A stretch of DNA of 56,014 nt from Gammaproteobacteria bacterium. Lineage in GTDB: Bacteria; Pseudomonadota; Gammaproteobacteria; Pseudomonadales; Azotimanducaceae. Below, one piece after another: positions 41,494-49,685 of this stretch. Every line of letters begins with the position of its first letter. The first letter of the stretch is position 1. The notes beneath the pieces are model-generated. The model was not told where the DNA came from. It worked only from the letters and a program-made list of their open reading frames with translations, and made no database searches. The position numbers and the translations under genes were made by a program. The stretch covers positions 224,588-280,601 of the forward strand of contig NYVG01000029.1 of NCBI GenBank assembly GCA_002684495.1, given 5' to 3'.

Positions 41494-42009
41494 ATGGTGC
41501 TGTTAGGGCTCGGGTCGAACCGTGGAGATTCAACGCAAACGATGGTAGCGGCGATTGAGGCCTTGGTCCGTTTCGCTCAGCCCGGGAGTTTGCGCAGCTC
41601 GCGGTTGTGGCGCACTACGCCAGTTGACTGCCCACCAGATTCTGGCGATTTTGTGAATTCGGCCGCAGTTTTTGAACCCATTGACGGTCTGCTGCCAGAA
41701 CAATTACTGGCTGAATTAAAGCAGTTGGAACGTCAGTTTGGTCGAGGTGAAAAGCATGTGCGCAACGCACCGCGCGAACTGGACTTGGACTTGTTGCTGT
41801 TTGACGATGAATTGCGTGACTCGGAAAACTTTGTGTTACCGCACCCGCGGGCCAAGAACCGGCTCTTCGTGCTGCAGCCGGCAGTAGAGTTGGTGCCTGA
41901 TGTAGTGTGGCCAAATACGGGTAAGACGCTGCAGCAGCTACTGGACGAATTAGAAACGGATGAACGTGTTATGCCGTTACCAACACAGCCGCCTTTTTAT
42001 GTGGTCTAG
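41494..42009 (+). CDS. folK: 2-amino-4-hydroxy-6-hydroxymethyldihydropteridine diphosphokinase (HPPK)
   Basis: Activates hydroxymethyldihydropterin with ATP before condensation with pABA in folate synthesis. It is 171 residues from the ATG at 41494 (a TTG at 41464 is in frame but improbable). Motifs: LGLGSNRGD at the start, VDCPPDSGDFVNSAAVFE for pterin binding, LERQFGRGEKHVRNAPRELDLDLLLFDD with the Mg-binding DLD, and LPHPRAKNRLFVLQPAVEL. No folB or folE is adjacent, but a PTPS paralog at 46638 may supply the missing aldolase step. The downstream gene starts inside its 3' end (11-nt overlap). Confidence 0.92.
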   Translation: MVLLGLGSNRGDSTQTMVAAIEALVRFAQPGSLRSSRLWRTTPVDCPPDSGDFVNSAAVFEPIDGLLPEQLLAELKQLERQFGRGEKHVRNAPRELDLDLLLFDDELRDSENFVLPHPRAKNRLFVLQPAVELVPDVVWPNTGKTLQQLLDELETDERVMPLPTQPPFYVV

Positions 42010-42916
42010 ATCGACGCCAAGTCGTTTTAGCGGTACCTGGTCGCGCTGGGTTGCCTGGCTGATGCTGATTGCGGCTATGCCGGCCTTTGGCTACGAAAGC
42101 GCAGTGCATCAGCAGTTAACGTTTTTGGCCGCGAAGCAGTTGAGTCGCTGCGATCAAACGTCCGAGCTGCAACCGTTGTCGGCTCTAGACACTCGCTACG
42201 TGGTGCGCGCTAATATCGCCCAAGCTGACAGTAACGTGTTTTGGCGCATGTTTCGCTGGAACTACTACAACCGCGATGCGGCCCAAAGCCGTGCCGCTCT
42301 GGGGCTTATCGACACGCGATTCCATGATCATTTTAACGGCTTGAACCGGGAACTTGAGCAAACGAGCGACCGGCAAAATCGTCTTAGAACCTTTGGCCGG
42401 CTGTTAAGTTATTTGCAAGATGTGACGTCGCCGCCACGCGTGGTGCCCGTTTTTACCAGCCGCTGGTGGCGCTTTTCTTTCTTCGACCGCTTTGATCGAT
42501 TCGATGTGGATGTTGAGCGCTTAGAACGCACCTTAGCCAGTCGTTGTTCAGAGCTCGTGGCATTTGATGAGGTTTTGCAGTCTCCTGACGTCAGGCCTGG
42601 ATTGCAGGACTTGCTGGAAGCTACGGCCCAAGAAACCATTGTTAGTGTGCGCGCACCCATAGAGGGCCTACCTACCCAGTGGACGGCTTTCTGGCAATTC
42701 GGTGCGGCAGATGAATTTGGCAACTATGGCCCCGCAGGCAATAAATTCGGTGAGCGCACCAATTTTCGCTGTGGTGAGGAAACCTGCCTGCTGTTAGAAG
42801 ATGATCCGCTGTATCAGGAGTTTGCCCATCAGCGCCATACCTCGGCGGTAATGGCGACCATGCGCGCGATGTTGTTAATGCAACGTTATGACAATGAGGC
42901 GGCTAAATTACAGTAA
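41999..42916 (+). CDS. Phospholipase C/S1-P1 nuclease-like exported protein with altered metal site
   Basis: A 305-residue protein with an N-terminal hydrophobic signal (WVAWLMLIAAMPAFG). The mature protein begins with YESAVHQQLTFLAAKQL and has FGRLLSYLQDVTSPPRVVPVF and, near the end, FAHQRHTSAVMATMRAML. This helical layout recalls zinc-dependent phospholipase C/S1-P1 nucleases, in which the matching stretch reads like GxxLHyiQDxxxPxHvvP. Here the two histidines of that block are Ser and Arg, so the Zn site looks incomplete. The protein may therefore be a binding or structural relative rather than an active hydrolase. The family call is tentative. It overlaps folK by 11 nt. Confidence 0.5.
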   Translation: MWSRSTPSRFSGTWSRWVAWLMLIAAMPAFGYESAVHQQLTFLAAKQLSRCDQTSELQPLSALDTRYVVRANIAQADSNVFWRMFRWNYYNRDAAQSRAALGLIDTRFHDHFNGLNRELEQTSDRQNRLRTFGRLLSYLQDVTSPPRVVPVFTSRWWRFSFFDRFDRFDVDVERLERTLASRCSELVAFDEVLQSPDVRPGLQDLLEATAQETIVSVRAPIEGLPTQWTAFWQFGAADEFGNYGPAGNKFGERTNFRCGEETCLLLEDDPLYQEFAHQRHTSAVMATMRAMLLMQRYDNEAAKLQ

Positions 42917-42941
42917 GTGCAATAACTGTTAGAGGAGCATC

Positions 42942-43877
42942 GTGACTAAGTTGCATTTGGGCTTAACACCGTGGAATTTTTCAAACCTTGCGGCGCACAG
43001 TTTGTGTGATCAGGCGCAATTCGCCGAAGAGTGCGGCTACCAGTCGCTATGGCTACCGGAAAATCATTTTGGTGAAAGCGCGCTACCTGACCCGTTGACG
43101 CTGCTGGCGGCAGTAGCCGGTGTCACAACCACTATCAAGTTAGGTACAACCTCTTATCTGTTGACCCTGCGCAATCCGTTGCAGGCGGCTGAACAAGTTG
43201 CGGTATTCGATCAAATGAGCGGCGGTCGTCTGATCCTTGGAGTGGGCCGTGGCTACGCGCCGGAAATGTTGCGCGCGTTTCATGTGCCGGTGGCGGAAAA
43301 GCGCCGAATCTTTGCCTGGACATTAGACATTATGCGTCGCGCTTGGGCAGGCGAGGCGGTGACGTTAGACAACGAACCTGAGAATGCGATTAAGGTTTTT
43401 CCTCGGCCTGTGCAACAGCCGGAGCCGCCGATCTGGGTTGCCGCGTTTGGTCCTAAGGCGCTCGCTCAAGCCGGTGGCTTGGGATTGCCATATTTGTCGT
43501 CGCCAATGGAAAGCCTAGACACGCTGCGCGAAAACTATGCTCAGCATCAGGCGGCTGCCGTGGCCGCAGGGGTAACTCCTCCTCAGGTGTTGCCGCTGAT
43601 GCGCACAGTATTTGTCAGTCACGATGCCAGTGAGTGTCAGCGGCTGCGCGAAGCGCTTGTTGCACAGGCCGACAATAGCCGGTTGCAGGACGGTGAAAGC
43701 ATTGACGATTGGACCATTATTGGTGAACCGGGTTTCGTGCGCGAGCGCGTGCAGGAATACCAACAGTCCTTGGGCATGACCCACATGATCGCTACTCGTA
43801 TACGCTTGGGCGGCTTGCAGGAGCCGATGTTGCGCGCCAGTGTTGCTTTGCTAGCGGAAACATTAGACGGGTTGTAA
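42942..43877 (+). CDS. LLM family oxidoreductase, copy 6
   Basis: A 311-residue LLM protein away from the main cluster. Family stretches are QAQFAEECGYQSLWLPENHFGESALPDP, IKLGTTSYLLTLRNPLQAAEQVAVFDQMSGGRLILGVGRGYAPEM and PPIWVAAFGPKALAQAGGLGLPYL. It is a more canonical LLM than the tandem pair, with the LPENHF histidine block. The start is GTG with GAGGAG 4 nt upstream. It is followed by a CtBP-type dehydrogenase 30 nt downstream, probably co-transcribed. The substrate is unknown, and FMN or F420 is undecided. Confidence 0.88.
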   Translation: MTKLHLGLTPWNFSNLAAHSLCDQAQFAEECGYQSLWLPENHFGESALPDPLTLLAAVAGVTTTIKLGTTSYLLTLRNPLQAAEQVAVFDQMSGGRLILGVGRGYAPEMLRAFHVPVAEKRRIFAWTLDIMRRAWAGEAVTLDNEPENAIKVFPRPVQQPEPPIWVAAFGPKALAQAGGLGLPYLSSPMESLDTLRENYAQHQAAAVAAGVTPPQVLPLMRTVFVSHDASECQRLREALVAQADNSRLQDGESIDDWTIIGEPGFVRERVQEYQQSLGMTHMIATRIRLGGLQEPMLRASVALLAETLDGL

Positions 43878-43907
43878 CATCATTTTGCGGAGCAATTAGG
43901 GGGAAAG

Positions 43908-44915
43908 ATGACGTACCGAATTTTATGGCCAGCGATGCGCTGGCCCGATGGTCGAGACATCGAAACAAGCAGTGTAGGAGAGCACCGCGCGGAGTTTTGT
44001 GAGCGCTTCCAGGACGTTAGCGACGAGCAATGGGAGAATTGCGACGGTATTGTGACCGTCAACGATATCCCTGCGGAATACCGTGCCAAACTGAAAAAGT
44101 GCCGGATCGTTGTAACCCCAAAAGTCGGTTTCGATAATCTGGATTTGGCTGCATGGGGGGCACTTGGGTTGCCTGTGTGTAACGTGCCTGACTACGGCAC
44201 TCAGGAAGTGGCCGACCACGCTATGGCGCTGATGTTGTCACTGATGAAGGGCATTACTTTTCATACCCGCGAGCTCAAGCAGGATCCCAAGGGATTATGG
44301 CGCCCGGCGTTAAACCCCTTTGGTAAAAGACTTTCCTCCTGTGTCTTTGGTGTGGTTGGCCTGGGTCGGATTGGCACTGCTGCAGCGCTGCGGGCGAAAG
44401 CGTTCGGCATGGATGTGGTGATGTACGACCCCTACCGTGAAAACGGTGCCGAGCTGGCGGTCGGGATTCGTCGCGTACACTCTCTTGAAGAATTGTTTGG
44501 CCAGTGCGATGTGGTCAGCTTGCACCTGCCGCTGGGTCCGACCACTGAGAAACTCATTAATTTGGAAGTGCTGTCAGCATCGAAACCCGGCTTGGTGCTG
44601 GTGAATACCGCGCGTGGGCCAATTATTGACCTTGATGATCTGTATACGGCGATGCAAGAAAATATGATTCAGGCCTGTGGTCTGGACGTGTTGCCAGAGG
44701 AACCGGCAAATCCTGATCATCCGTTGATTAAAGCCTGGGCCGCTGACGAGGAGTGGATAGATCACCGCTTATTGATCACTCCGCACTCCGCGTTTTTTAC
44801 CCCTGAAAGCGTTTACGACATGCGCTTCAAAGGTGGCGAAGTGGCGATCAAATACCTCGACGGCAATGGCTTGGACAATTGTGTGAACCAGCAATGGGTG
44901 GAAAATCCGCGCTGA
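43908..44915 (+). CDS. D-2-hydroxyacid dehydrogenase, CtBP-like
   Basis: A 335-residue NAD-dependent dehydrogenase of the D-isomer-specific 2-hydroxyacid family. The Rossmann motif is VVGLGRIGTAAALRAKAFG, with Asp after the second strand (MYDPYRE). Catalytic residues are Arg in NTARGPIIDLDDL, Glu in LPEEPANPDHPL and His in LITPHSAFFTPES. The VTPKVGFDNLDLAAWGALGLPVCNVPDYGTQEVADHAM part resembles the CtBP-like subgroup more than SerA. It is probably co-transcribed with the LLM gene before it. The physiological hydroxyacid is unknown. Confidence 0.88.
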   Translation: MTYRILWPAMRWPDGRDIETSSVGEHRAEFCERFQDVSDEQWENCDGIVTVNDIPAEYRAKLKKCRIVVTPKVGFDNLDLAAWGALGLPVCNVPDYGTQEVADHAMALMLSLMKGITFHTRELKQDPKGLWRPALNPFGKRLSSCVFGVVGLGRIGTAAALRAKAFGMDVVMYDPYRENGAELAVGIRRVHSLEELFGQCDVVSLHLPLGPTTEKLINLEVLSASKPGLVLVNTARGPIIDLDDLYTAMQENMIQACGLDVLPEEPANPDHPLIKAWAADEEWIDHRLLITPHSAFFTPESVYDMRFKGGEVAIKYLDGNGLDNCVNQQWVENPR

Positions 44916-44951
44916 CGCAGGATTGGCATTGCTCCGATTTTGGAGACAGAG

Positions 44952-45713
44952 ATGACTGAAGCTATTTATCAGAAACGTCGCCAACGGGTGTTCTTCGTGT
45001 TGTCGGGGATGTTTCTTGGCACTCTTGCGATGCTCAATATTTTGGGTGTTACGCGGTTTCTGGATTTTTCGTTCACGTTGTTTGGGCTGCAGATTCCCAT
45101 GATCGTGGCGGTTGGGGTGCTGCCCTATCCGGTAACGTTTATGTGTACTGACCTGATCAGTGAGCTGTTTGGTGAAGAAAAAGCGCGCGATATGGTTTTA
45201 GTAGGTTTGTTGCTGAATGTTTGGGTGGTGTTTTTATTATGGCTGGGCAGTGTTTTGCCGGGTGCTGGGGTAGACCCGGCCACTGGCGCTCCGCTCATTG
45301 ATGCTGCCGGGCGTAAACCGGTGTTCTTCGAAGTCAAAGACGCCGCATTTGGTGCTGTGGCTGCTTCAATGGTTGCCTACCTAGTGGCGCAGTTTTGCGA
45401 TGTGCGGATTTTTCACTGGATGAAACGGCTGACCAAGGGCCGGCACCTATGGTTGCGCAACAATGTATCTACTATGTTCAGTCAACTGGTTGACTCTACA
45501 GCTGTGATCTTGGTGACCTACATCGCAGCGGCGTCTTTTTTACCTTTGAACGATAGCGAGCCGGTGTGGCCACAACTGCTGGCGCTTATTGCATCTGGCT
45601 ACGTCTTCAAACTGGTGGTGGCGGCGCTGGACACCGGCCCTATTTATCTCGCAGTGCGTTATCTAAGGGTCTACCTTGGCCTCGGCGAAAATGAGGAAGC
45701 AACTAACCTCTGA
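44952..45713 (+). CDS. Queuosine-precursor-type transporter (VUT/YhhQ family)
   Basis: A 253-residue membrane protein with about six hydrophobic segments and the VUT-family opening KRRQRVFFVLSGMFLGTLAMLNILGVTRF. The conserved segment YPVTFMCTDLISELFGEEKARDMV follows, and later RNNVSTMFSQLVDSTAVILVTY. YhhQ imports queuosine precursors (preQ0/preQ1). It starts at the ATG at 44952 with GGAG 6 nt upstream. A queuosine role here is by family only. The neighbouring PTPS gene could look like queD but has a different active-site motif. Confidence 0.88.
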   Translation: MTEAIYQKRRQRVFFVLSGMFLGTLAMLNILGVTRFLDFSFTLFGLQIPMIVAVGVLPYPVTFMCTDLISELFGEEKARDMVLVGLLLNVWVVFLLWLGSVLPGAGVDPATGAPLIDAAGRKPVFFEVKDAAFGAVAASMVAYLVAQFCDVRIFHWMKRLTKGRHLWLRNNVSTMFSQLVDSTAVILVTYIAAASFLPLNDSEPVWPQLLALIASGYVFKLVVAALDTGPIYLAVRYLRVYLGLGENEEATNL

Positions 45714-45722
45714 ACGCTGGGG

Positions 45723-46418
45723 CTAGCGCTCGATTTGCCCAAGATTGGCGTTGATGGCGGCGCCGTTGAGTACGGGGTTTTGGGCGGCAAATAGCATCGC
45801 TGCAGCAATTTCCTCGGGCTCAATCAAACGTTCGAAAGCGCTCATGCCAGCAATCTGCGGCATGACATCTGGCGGAACGTGTTCGCGCAGCATCTCAGTA
45901 TTGGTAAAGCCCGGATTAATACAGACAGTATGTACGCCGCTGCCGGCTAGATCCTGACAGGTGGCTCGCATCATGCCGATAACCGCGTGTTTGCTGGTGG
46001 CGTAGGTGAAGCTATTTGGCACTGCCTTTTCACCTAAGGTAGAACCCACGTATAGCACCGACGACCCGGCGCCCATACGCGGAATAAGTATCTGGTTAAG
46101 ACTGCTTGCAGCGACCACATTGATTTCGAGTACGCGTCGCAGTTGCTCCGAGTCGGTACTGGCGATGTTGTCATTGATCAGCAATGCGGCGTTATGAATC
46201 AGTGTGATCTGGGCGCTGTCGCCGAGAGCATTGGCCAAGTCGTTTTGGATTGCCTGAAGGAAATCTGGCTTCGACAAGTCGCATGGGATGTTCGTTACGC
46301 CTGTCACTGGGCAGGGTTTGCGCGACAGGTTAACAATGTCAAAGCCGTTGTTTTGAAAGAGTTCGGCGGTTGCTGCGCCAATCCCTGCACTGGCGCCGGT
46401 GATGACAAGATGTGGCAT
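45723..46418 (-). CDS. Short-chain dehydrogenase/reductase (SDR)
   Basis: A 231-residue SDR with TGASAGIG (7-14), NAA in IHNAALLIND, Ser in YVGSTLGE, YxxxK in YATSKHA and the NPG turn. The short length and the SRKP start of the cofactor loop (NADP type) recall sepiapterin-reductase-like or DltE-like SDRs. It is on the same strand as the PTPS gene, 219 nt downstream of its stop, so a pterin link is possible but unproven. The start has AAGGACG upstream. No N-terminal signal. Confidence 0.86.
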   Translation of the reverse strand: MPHLVITGASAGIGAATAELFQNNGFDIVNLSRKPCPVTGVTNIPCDLSKPDFLQAIQNDLANALGDSAQITLIHNAALLINDNIASTDSEQLRRVLEINVVAASSLNQILIPRMGAGSSVLYVGSTLGEKAVPNSFTYATSKHAVIGMMRATCQDLAGSGVHTVCINPGFTNTEMLREHVPPDVMPQIAGMSAFERLIEPEEIAAAMLFAAQNPVLNGAAINANLGQIER

Positions 46419-46637
46419 AGAGACGTCCTTAAAGTTTAAGCGTAGGTTGAATCAAATAGGTGCGGGTCACCGGCAGCCAAGATATCCAATTGTTGGACCA
46501 TCTTCTGCCCAGATCAGCGGTTACCTTGAACAATAATTTAGACCGGTACCGGACTAAACCCTGGCCTGTGTGATACGACGATACTGGCAACCGTGAACTT
46601 GCTCTGATGCTATTAGGCTGTGGAAAATCTGTATTTG

Positions 46638-47126
46638 CTAGGATGGTTCTGACCACCATTCAGCGCGTGCCCACTGGCCCTCTCCCGAGGCGCAGCGCAG
46701 TAATAGATGCTCAATATCTAAGGCCGCGATGGTTGGATCTGCAATCAAGCGATCCAGAAAGTGATGGGCTAACTCTTCGACGGTGACATTGCGGATCGGC
46801 AGTAGTGTCAGGTCGCGATCGAGAAAGGGTATGCGTTCGCCATTGAATAAGACGTAGGTGAACTCGTTGTCTTTTTCAAATTCCAAATAGGGCGATTGCG
46901 TGGGCATGAGCACTTGCTCGTCGTAATCGTCGCACAGTGCCTTGAGTGTTTTTTTCAAAATGTTGTAGTCGAACGTCAGGCCGTCTTCGTGAACCGGCGC
47001 GGTAGCGTTCAAGGTGACCTGGAAATTGTGGCCGTGCAGATTCTCCCGTTCGGTGGCGCTGAACAGGGTGAAGTGGGCTGCGGCAAAGTGCAGGTATTCT
47101 TTACTTATTTCGATAGTGGTATGCAT
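46638..47126 (-). CDS. 6-pyruvoyltetrahydropterin synthase paralog with ExxHGH motif (PTPS-III type)
   Basis: A 162-residue T-fold pterin enzyme. Zn-binding histidines are in FAAAHF and in NLHGHNF. In PTPS and QueD the catalytic Cys is four residues before HGH (CxxxHGH); here that position is Arg and a Glu is three before it (ENLHGH). This ExxHGH pattern is the published signature of PTPS-III, which makes hydroxymethyldihydropterin from dihydroneopterin triphosphate and replaces FolB. The GLTFDYNILK and LPIRNVTVEELAHHFL blocks complete the fold. With folK in the window and no folB visible, a folate role is the better reading; QueD remains the alternative. Confidence 0.72.
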   Translation of the reverse strand: MHTTIEISKEYLHFAAAHFTLFSATERENLHGHNFQVTLNATAPVHEDGLTFDYNILKKTLKALCDDYDEQVLMPTQSPYLEFEKDNEFTYVLFNGERIPFLDRDLTLLPIRNVTVEELAHHFLDRLIADPTIAALDIEHLLLRCASGEGQWARAEWWSEPS

Positions 47127-47188
47127 GACTTGAGTCTATCACTCTCAAGCCTATGATGGAGCCACTAGGATTTAGGATAGGAGACTGG

Positions 47189-48364
47189 ATGCGTTTTCAA
47201 TTTTCAGCGGAGCAGTTGGCATTTCAGCAGCAGGTGGAAGAGTTTTTAGCCGCCAATTTACCTAGCCAGACGTCTGCAAAAGTGCGCAATGGCGCGTCGG
47301 TATCGAAGGATGAACTGACAGAATGGACACGTATTCTTAATGCTCAGGGATGGGCTGCGCCGAATTGGCCGGTCGCCTACGGCGGCACGGGCTGGAACTT
47401 AACTTATCGGCATATTTTTGATGTGGCGTGCCGAAAATTCCACGCTCCGGCATTGTCTGGTTTCGGCTTTAACATGGTTGGTCCGGCGATCATCAAATAT
47501 GGCAGTGAGGCGCAGAAATCTGAGTTTTTACCCAAAATTCGCAATGCAGATTTATGGTTTTGTCAGGGCTACTCAGAGCCTCAGGCTGGCTCCGACTTGG
47601 CGAGCGTACGCACCCGGGCGCAACGCGACGGCGACGATTATCTGATTAACGGCTCGAAGATCTGGACATCTGGTGCCGAGCTTGCGGATTGGATTTTTTG
47701 CCTTGTGCGTACTAACTCTGACGTACAACAGCAGAAAGGCATCAGCTTTCTATTGTTCGACATGACCTCGCCCGGCGTCACGGTGAAGCCCCTATATGCG
47801 TTTAACGGCAAGCGCCTATGGAATCAGGTGTTTTTTGAAGATGTGCGGGTGCCGGTGAGTCAGCGCTTGGGCGATGAGGATCGTGGTTGGACCGTGGCCA
47901 AGAGCTTGCTCGGTGATGAACGGCTTATGGTGTCGCGGGTGGCTGAGAATCGTCGCATATTAGCGAATCTGCGAGAGACGCTAGAACATCAGTTTTCGCG
48001 GGGTTCGTCGGCGCTGGATGCAACTCGTAAGGCGATTAACGAATTGGACGTTCGCCTGCAGGCGTTGGAAGCAACTAGCCTGCGAATTCTTACCGCCTTC
48101 GATGGCGGTGGTGATATCGGGGCCGAGCCGAGCATGCTGAAACTTAAAGGCAGCGAGCTGGTGCAGGCGCAGGACGAAGTGCTGTTTACGATGATCGACT
48201 ATCTCGCATTACCACTAGATACGGCCACGGGTGGCGCTGCTGTGACCCCTGATTGGGCAGAATATATCGCCTCAGGTCGTTATCACCATCGAGGATTCAC
48301 CATTGCTGGTGGCTCCTCAGAGGTCCAACACAACATTATTGCCAAGCAGGTCCTCGGCCTGTAG
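47189..48364 (+). CDS. Acyl-CoA dehydrogenase family protein
   Basis: A 391-residue FAD enzyme that removes two hydrogens from an acyl-CoA and passes electrons to ETF. Visible: QGWAAPNWPVAYGGTGWNLTYRHIF, FCQGYSEPQAGSDLASVRTRA (FAD and substrate loop), INGSKIWTSGAELADWIFCLVRT and the C-terminal HHRGFTIAGGSSEVQHNIIAKQVLGL. The start at 47189 has AGGAG 5 nt upstream. It resembles the ACAD group used on branched or cyclic acyl-CoA (FadE-like in sterol-degrading bacteria) rather than short-chain ACAD, but this is uncertain. Neighbours are a PTPS gene and a ferredoxin reductase. Confidence 0.9.
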   Translation: MRFQFSAEQLAFQQQVEEFLAANLPSQTSAKVRNGASVSKDELTEWTRILNAQGWAAPNWPVAYGGTGWNLTYRHIFDVACRKFHAPALSGFGFNMVGPAIIKYGSEAQKSEFLPKIRNADLWFCQGYSEPQAGSDLASVRTRAQRDGDDYLINGSKIWTSGAELADWIFCLVRTNSDVQQQKGISFLLFDMTSPGVTVKPLYAFNGKRLWNQVFFEDVRVPVSQRLGDEDRGWTVAKSLLGDERLMVSRVAENRRILANLRETLEHQFSRGSSALDATRKAINELDVRLQALEATSLRILTAFDGGGDIGAEPSMLKLKGSELVQAQDEVLFTMIDYLALPLDTATGGAAVTPDWAEYIASGRYHHRGFTIAGGSSEVQHNIIAKQVLGL

Positions 48365-48379
48365 TTGTGCGGGCACAGG

Positions 48380-49585
48380 TTATGCCAACAGCGACTTCAG
48401 GTCGCTGGTGCTGTCTGCTAGGACTGTGGCATCAGCCTCTTTGCCCACCAGTTGTTTGCACAACATGAATTCTTTGGGGCTGTTCACTGCATCTGCTGCA
48501 ACAACGGTGTTGTCTCTTAAATAGAAGACGGCGAACTGATTACTCGCCATATCGCCGCGCAGTACCTCGCGGTTGCCGTCTGCAGAAAATCCAACCATCT
48601 GTAGTTTCAGTTCGTATTGATCGGACCAAAACCAAGGAATTGCGGCATAGTTTTTATCGCCGCCCAGCATGTTAGCAGCACTAGTGCGCGCCTGATCCAT
48701 GGCATTCGGCACGGACTCTAGGCGTAATCTTCGATCCAGTAATGCATTTGGATGGTTCGTGCAGTCGCCGGCGGCGTAAATGTCGGGGTTTGAGGTTTGA
48801 CAGTGATCGTCTACAACAATGCCATTGTCGCAAGTTAGTCCCGCGGCTTGGGCCAATTCGATATTTGGCACGATGCCGATGCCGACGATGACCATATCTG
48901 CGGCGAATTCAGTGTCACCACACAACACTTTTTGTACCTTGCCGTCACCGCTGAAGCCGGTGACTCCCGTATTGGTATGGATGTTTACACCACGGCCTCT
49001 ATGCAATTCGTCGTAATATTTGGACATTGTGGGGGTGGTTACCCGCTGTAGGATGCGGTCTTCCATTTCTAAGACATGTACGTTGAGGCCCTGTTCGACG
49101 CCAACGGCGGCCACTTCGAGTCCAATGTAGCCACCGCCGACGATGACTAAATTAGCGCCTTCTCGCATCTCGGCACGTATTCCGTCTACATCGTCAATGG
49201 TGCGCAGGTAATGAATGCCGCCAAGGTCACTGCCGGGAATATTCAATATGCGCGGCCGTGAGCCGGTGCTGATCAGCAGTTTGTCGTAGTCGATGCTACT
49301 ACCGTCTTCCAGGGCAACGACTTTGGCATCCGGATCGATTGCCGTTGCGCGGGTGGACAGTTTCAGATCGATGTCTTTGTCGTGGTAAAACTTTTCTGCT
49401 CTTAGGTAAACCCGCTCGACCTCTTGGCTGCCAGACAGATAGGCTTTTGACAGCGGTGGTCGCTGGTACGGTAAATGCGGCTCGTCGCCAATGATGGTGA
49501 TGGAACCGGTGTACTTTTCTTGTCGCAGACTTGCAGCGGCTTGGCCCGCTGCGTGACCTGCACCGATGATGACCATACCTGCCAT
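48380..49585 (-). CDS. FAD-dependent ferredoxin/rubredoxin-type reductase
   Basis: A 401-residue flavoprotein of the putidaredoxin-reductase class. The FAD motif is IIGAGHAAGQAAASLR at the start, followed by YQRPPLSKAYLSG. A second dinucleotide motif for NAD(P)H is IVGGGYIGLEVAAVG, and the family tail IYAAGDCTNHPN and RLESVPNAMDQARTSA follows. It would pass electrons from NAD(P)H to a ferredoxin serving a P450 or Rieske oxygenase, neither of which is in the window. It is convergent with the ACAD gene, 15 nt apart. Confidence 0.9.
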   Translation of the reverse strand: MAGMVIIGAGHAAGQAAASLRQEKYTGSITIIGDEPHLPYQRPPLSKAYLSGSQEVERVYLRAEKFYHDKDIDLKLSTRATAIDPDAKVVALEDGSSIDYDKLLISTGSRPRILNIPGSDLGGIHYLRTIDDVDGIRAEMREGANLVIVGGGYIGLEVAAVGVEQGLNVHVLEMEDRILQRVTTPTMSKYYDELHRGRGVNIHTNTGVTGFSGDGKVQKVLCGDTEFAADMVIVGIGIVPNIELAQAAGLTCDNGIVVDDHCQTSNPDIYAAGDCTNHPNALLDRRLRLESVPNAMDQARTSAANMLGGDKNYAAIPWFWSDQYELKLQMVGFSADGNREVLRGDMASNQFAVFYLRDNTVVAADAVNSPKEFMLCKQLVGKEADATVLADSTSDLKSLLA

Positions 49586-49685
49586 GAAACTATCCTGTCG
49601 TTGTGTCTGTATCGGTAGCTAGTTTACCCTGAGAGCACTCTCATGCCATAAACTTTGTGGCGTTATCTAGGAGTGAGGAGGTAGG

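Noticed and set aside
46638-47126. Annotation as queD on the basis of fold and the nearby queuosine-precursor-type transporter
   Set aside because: The catalytic CxxxHGH cysteine is absent and an ExxHGH motif is present, which fits PTPS-III better.
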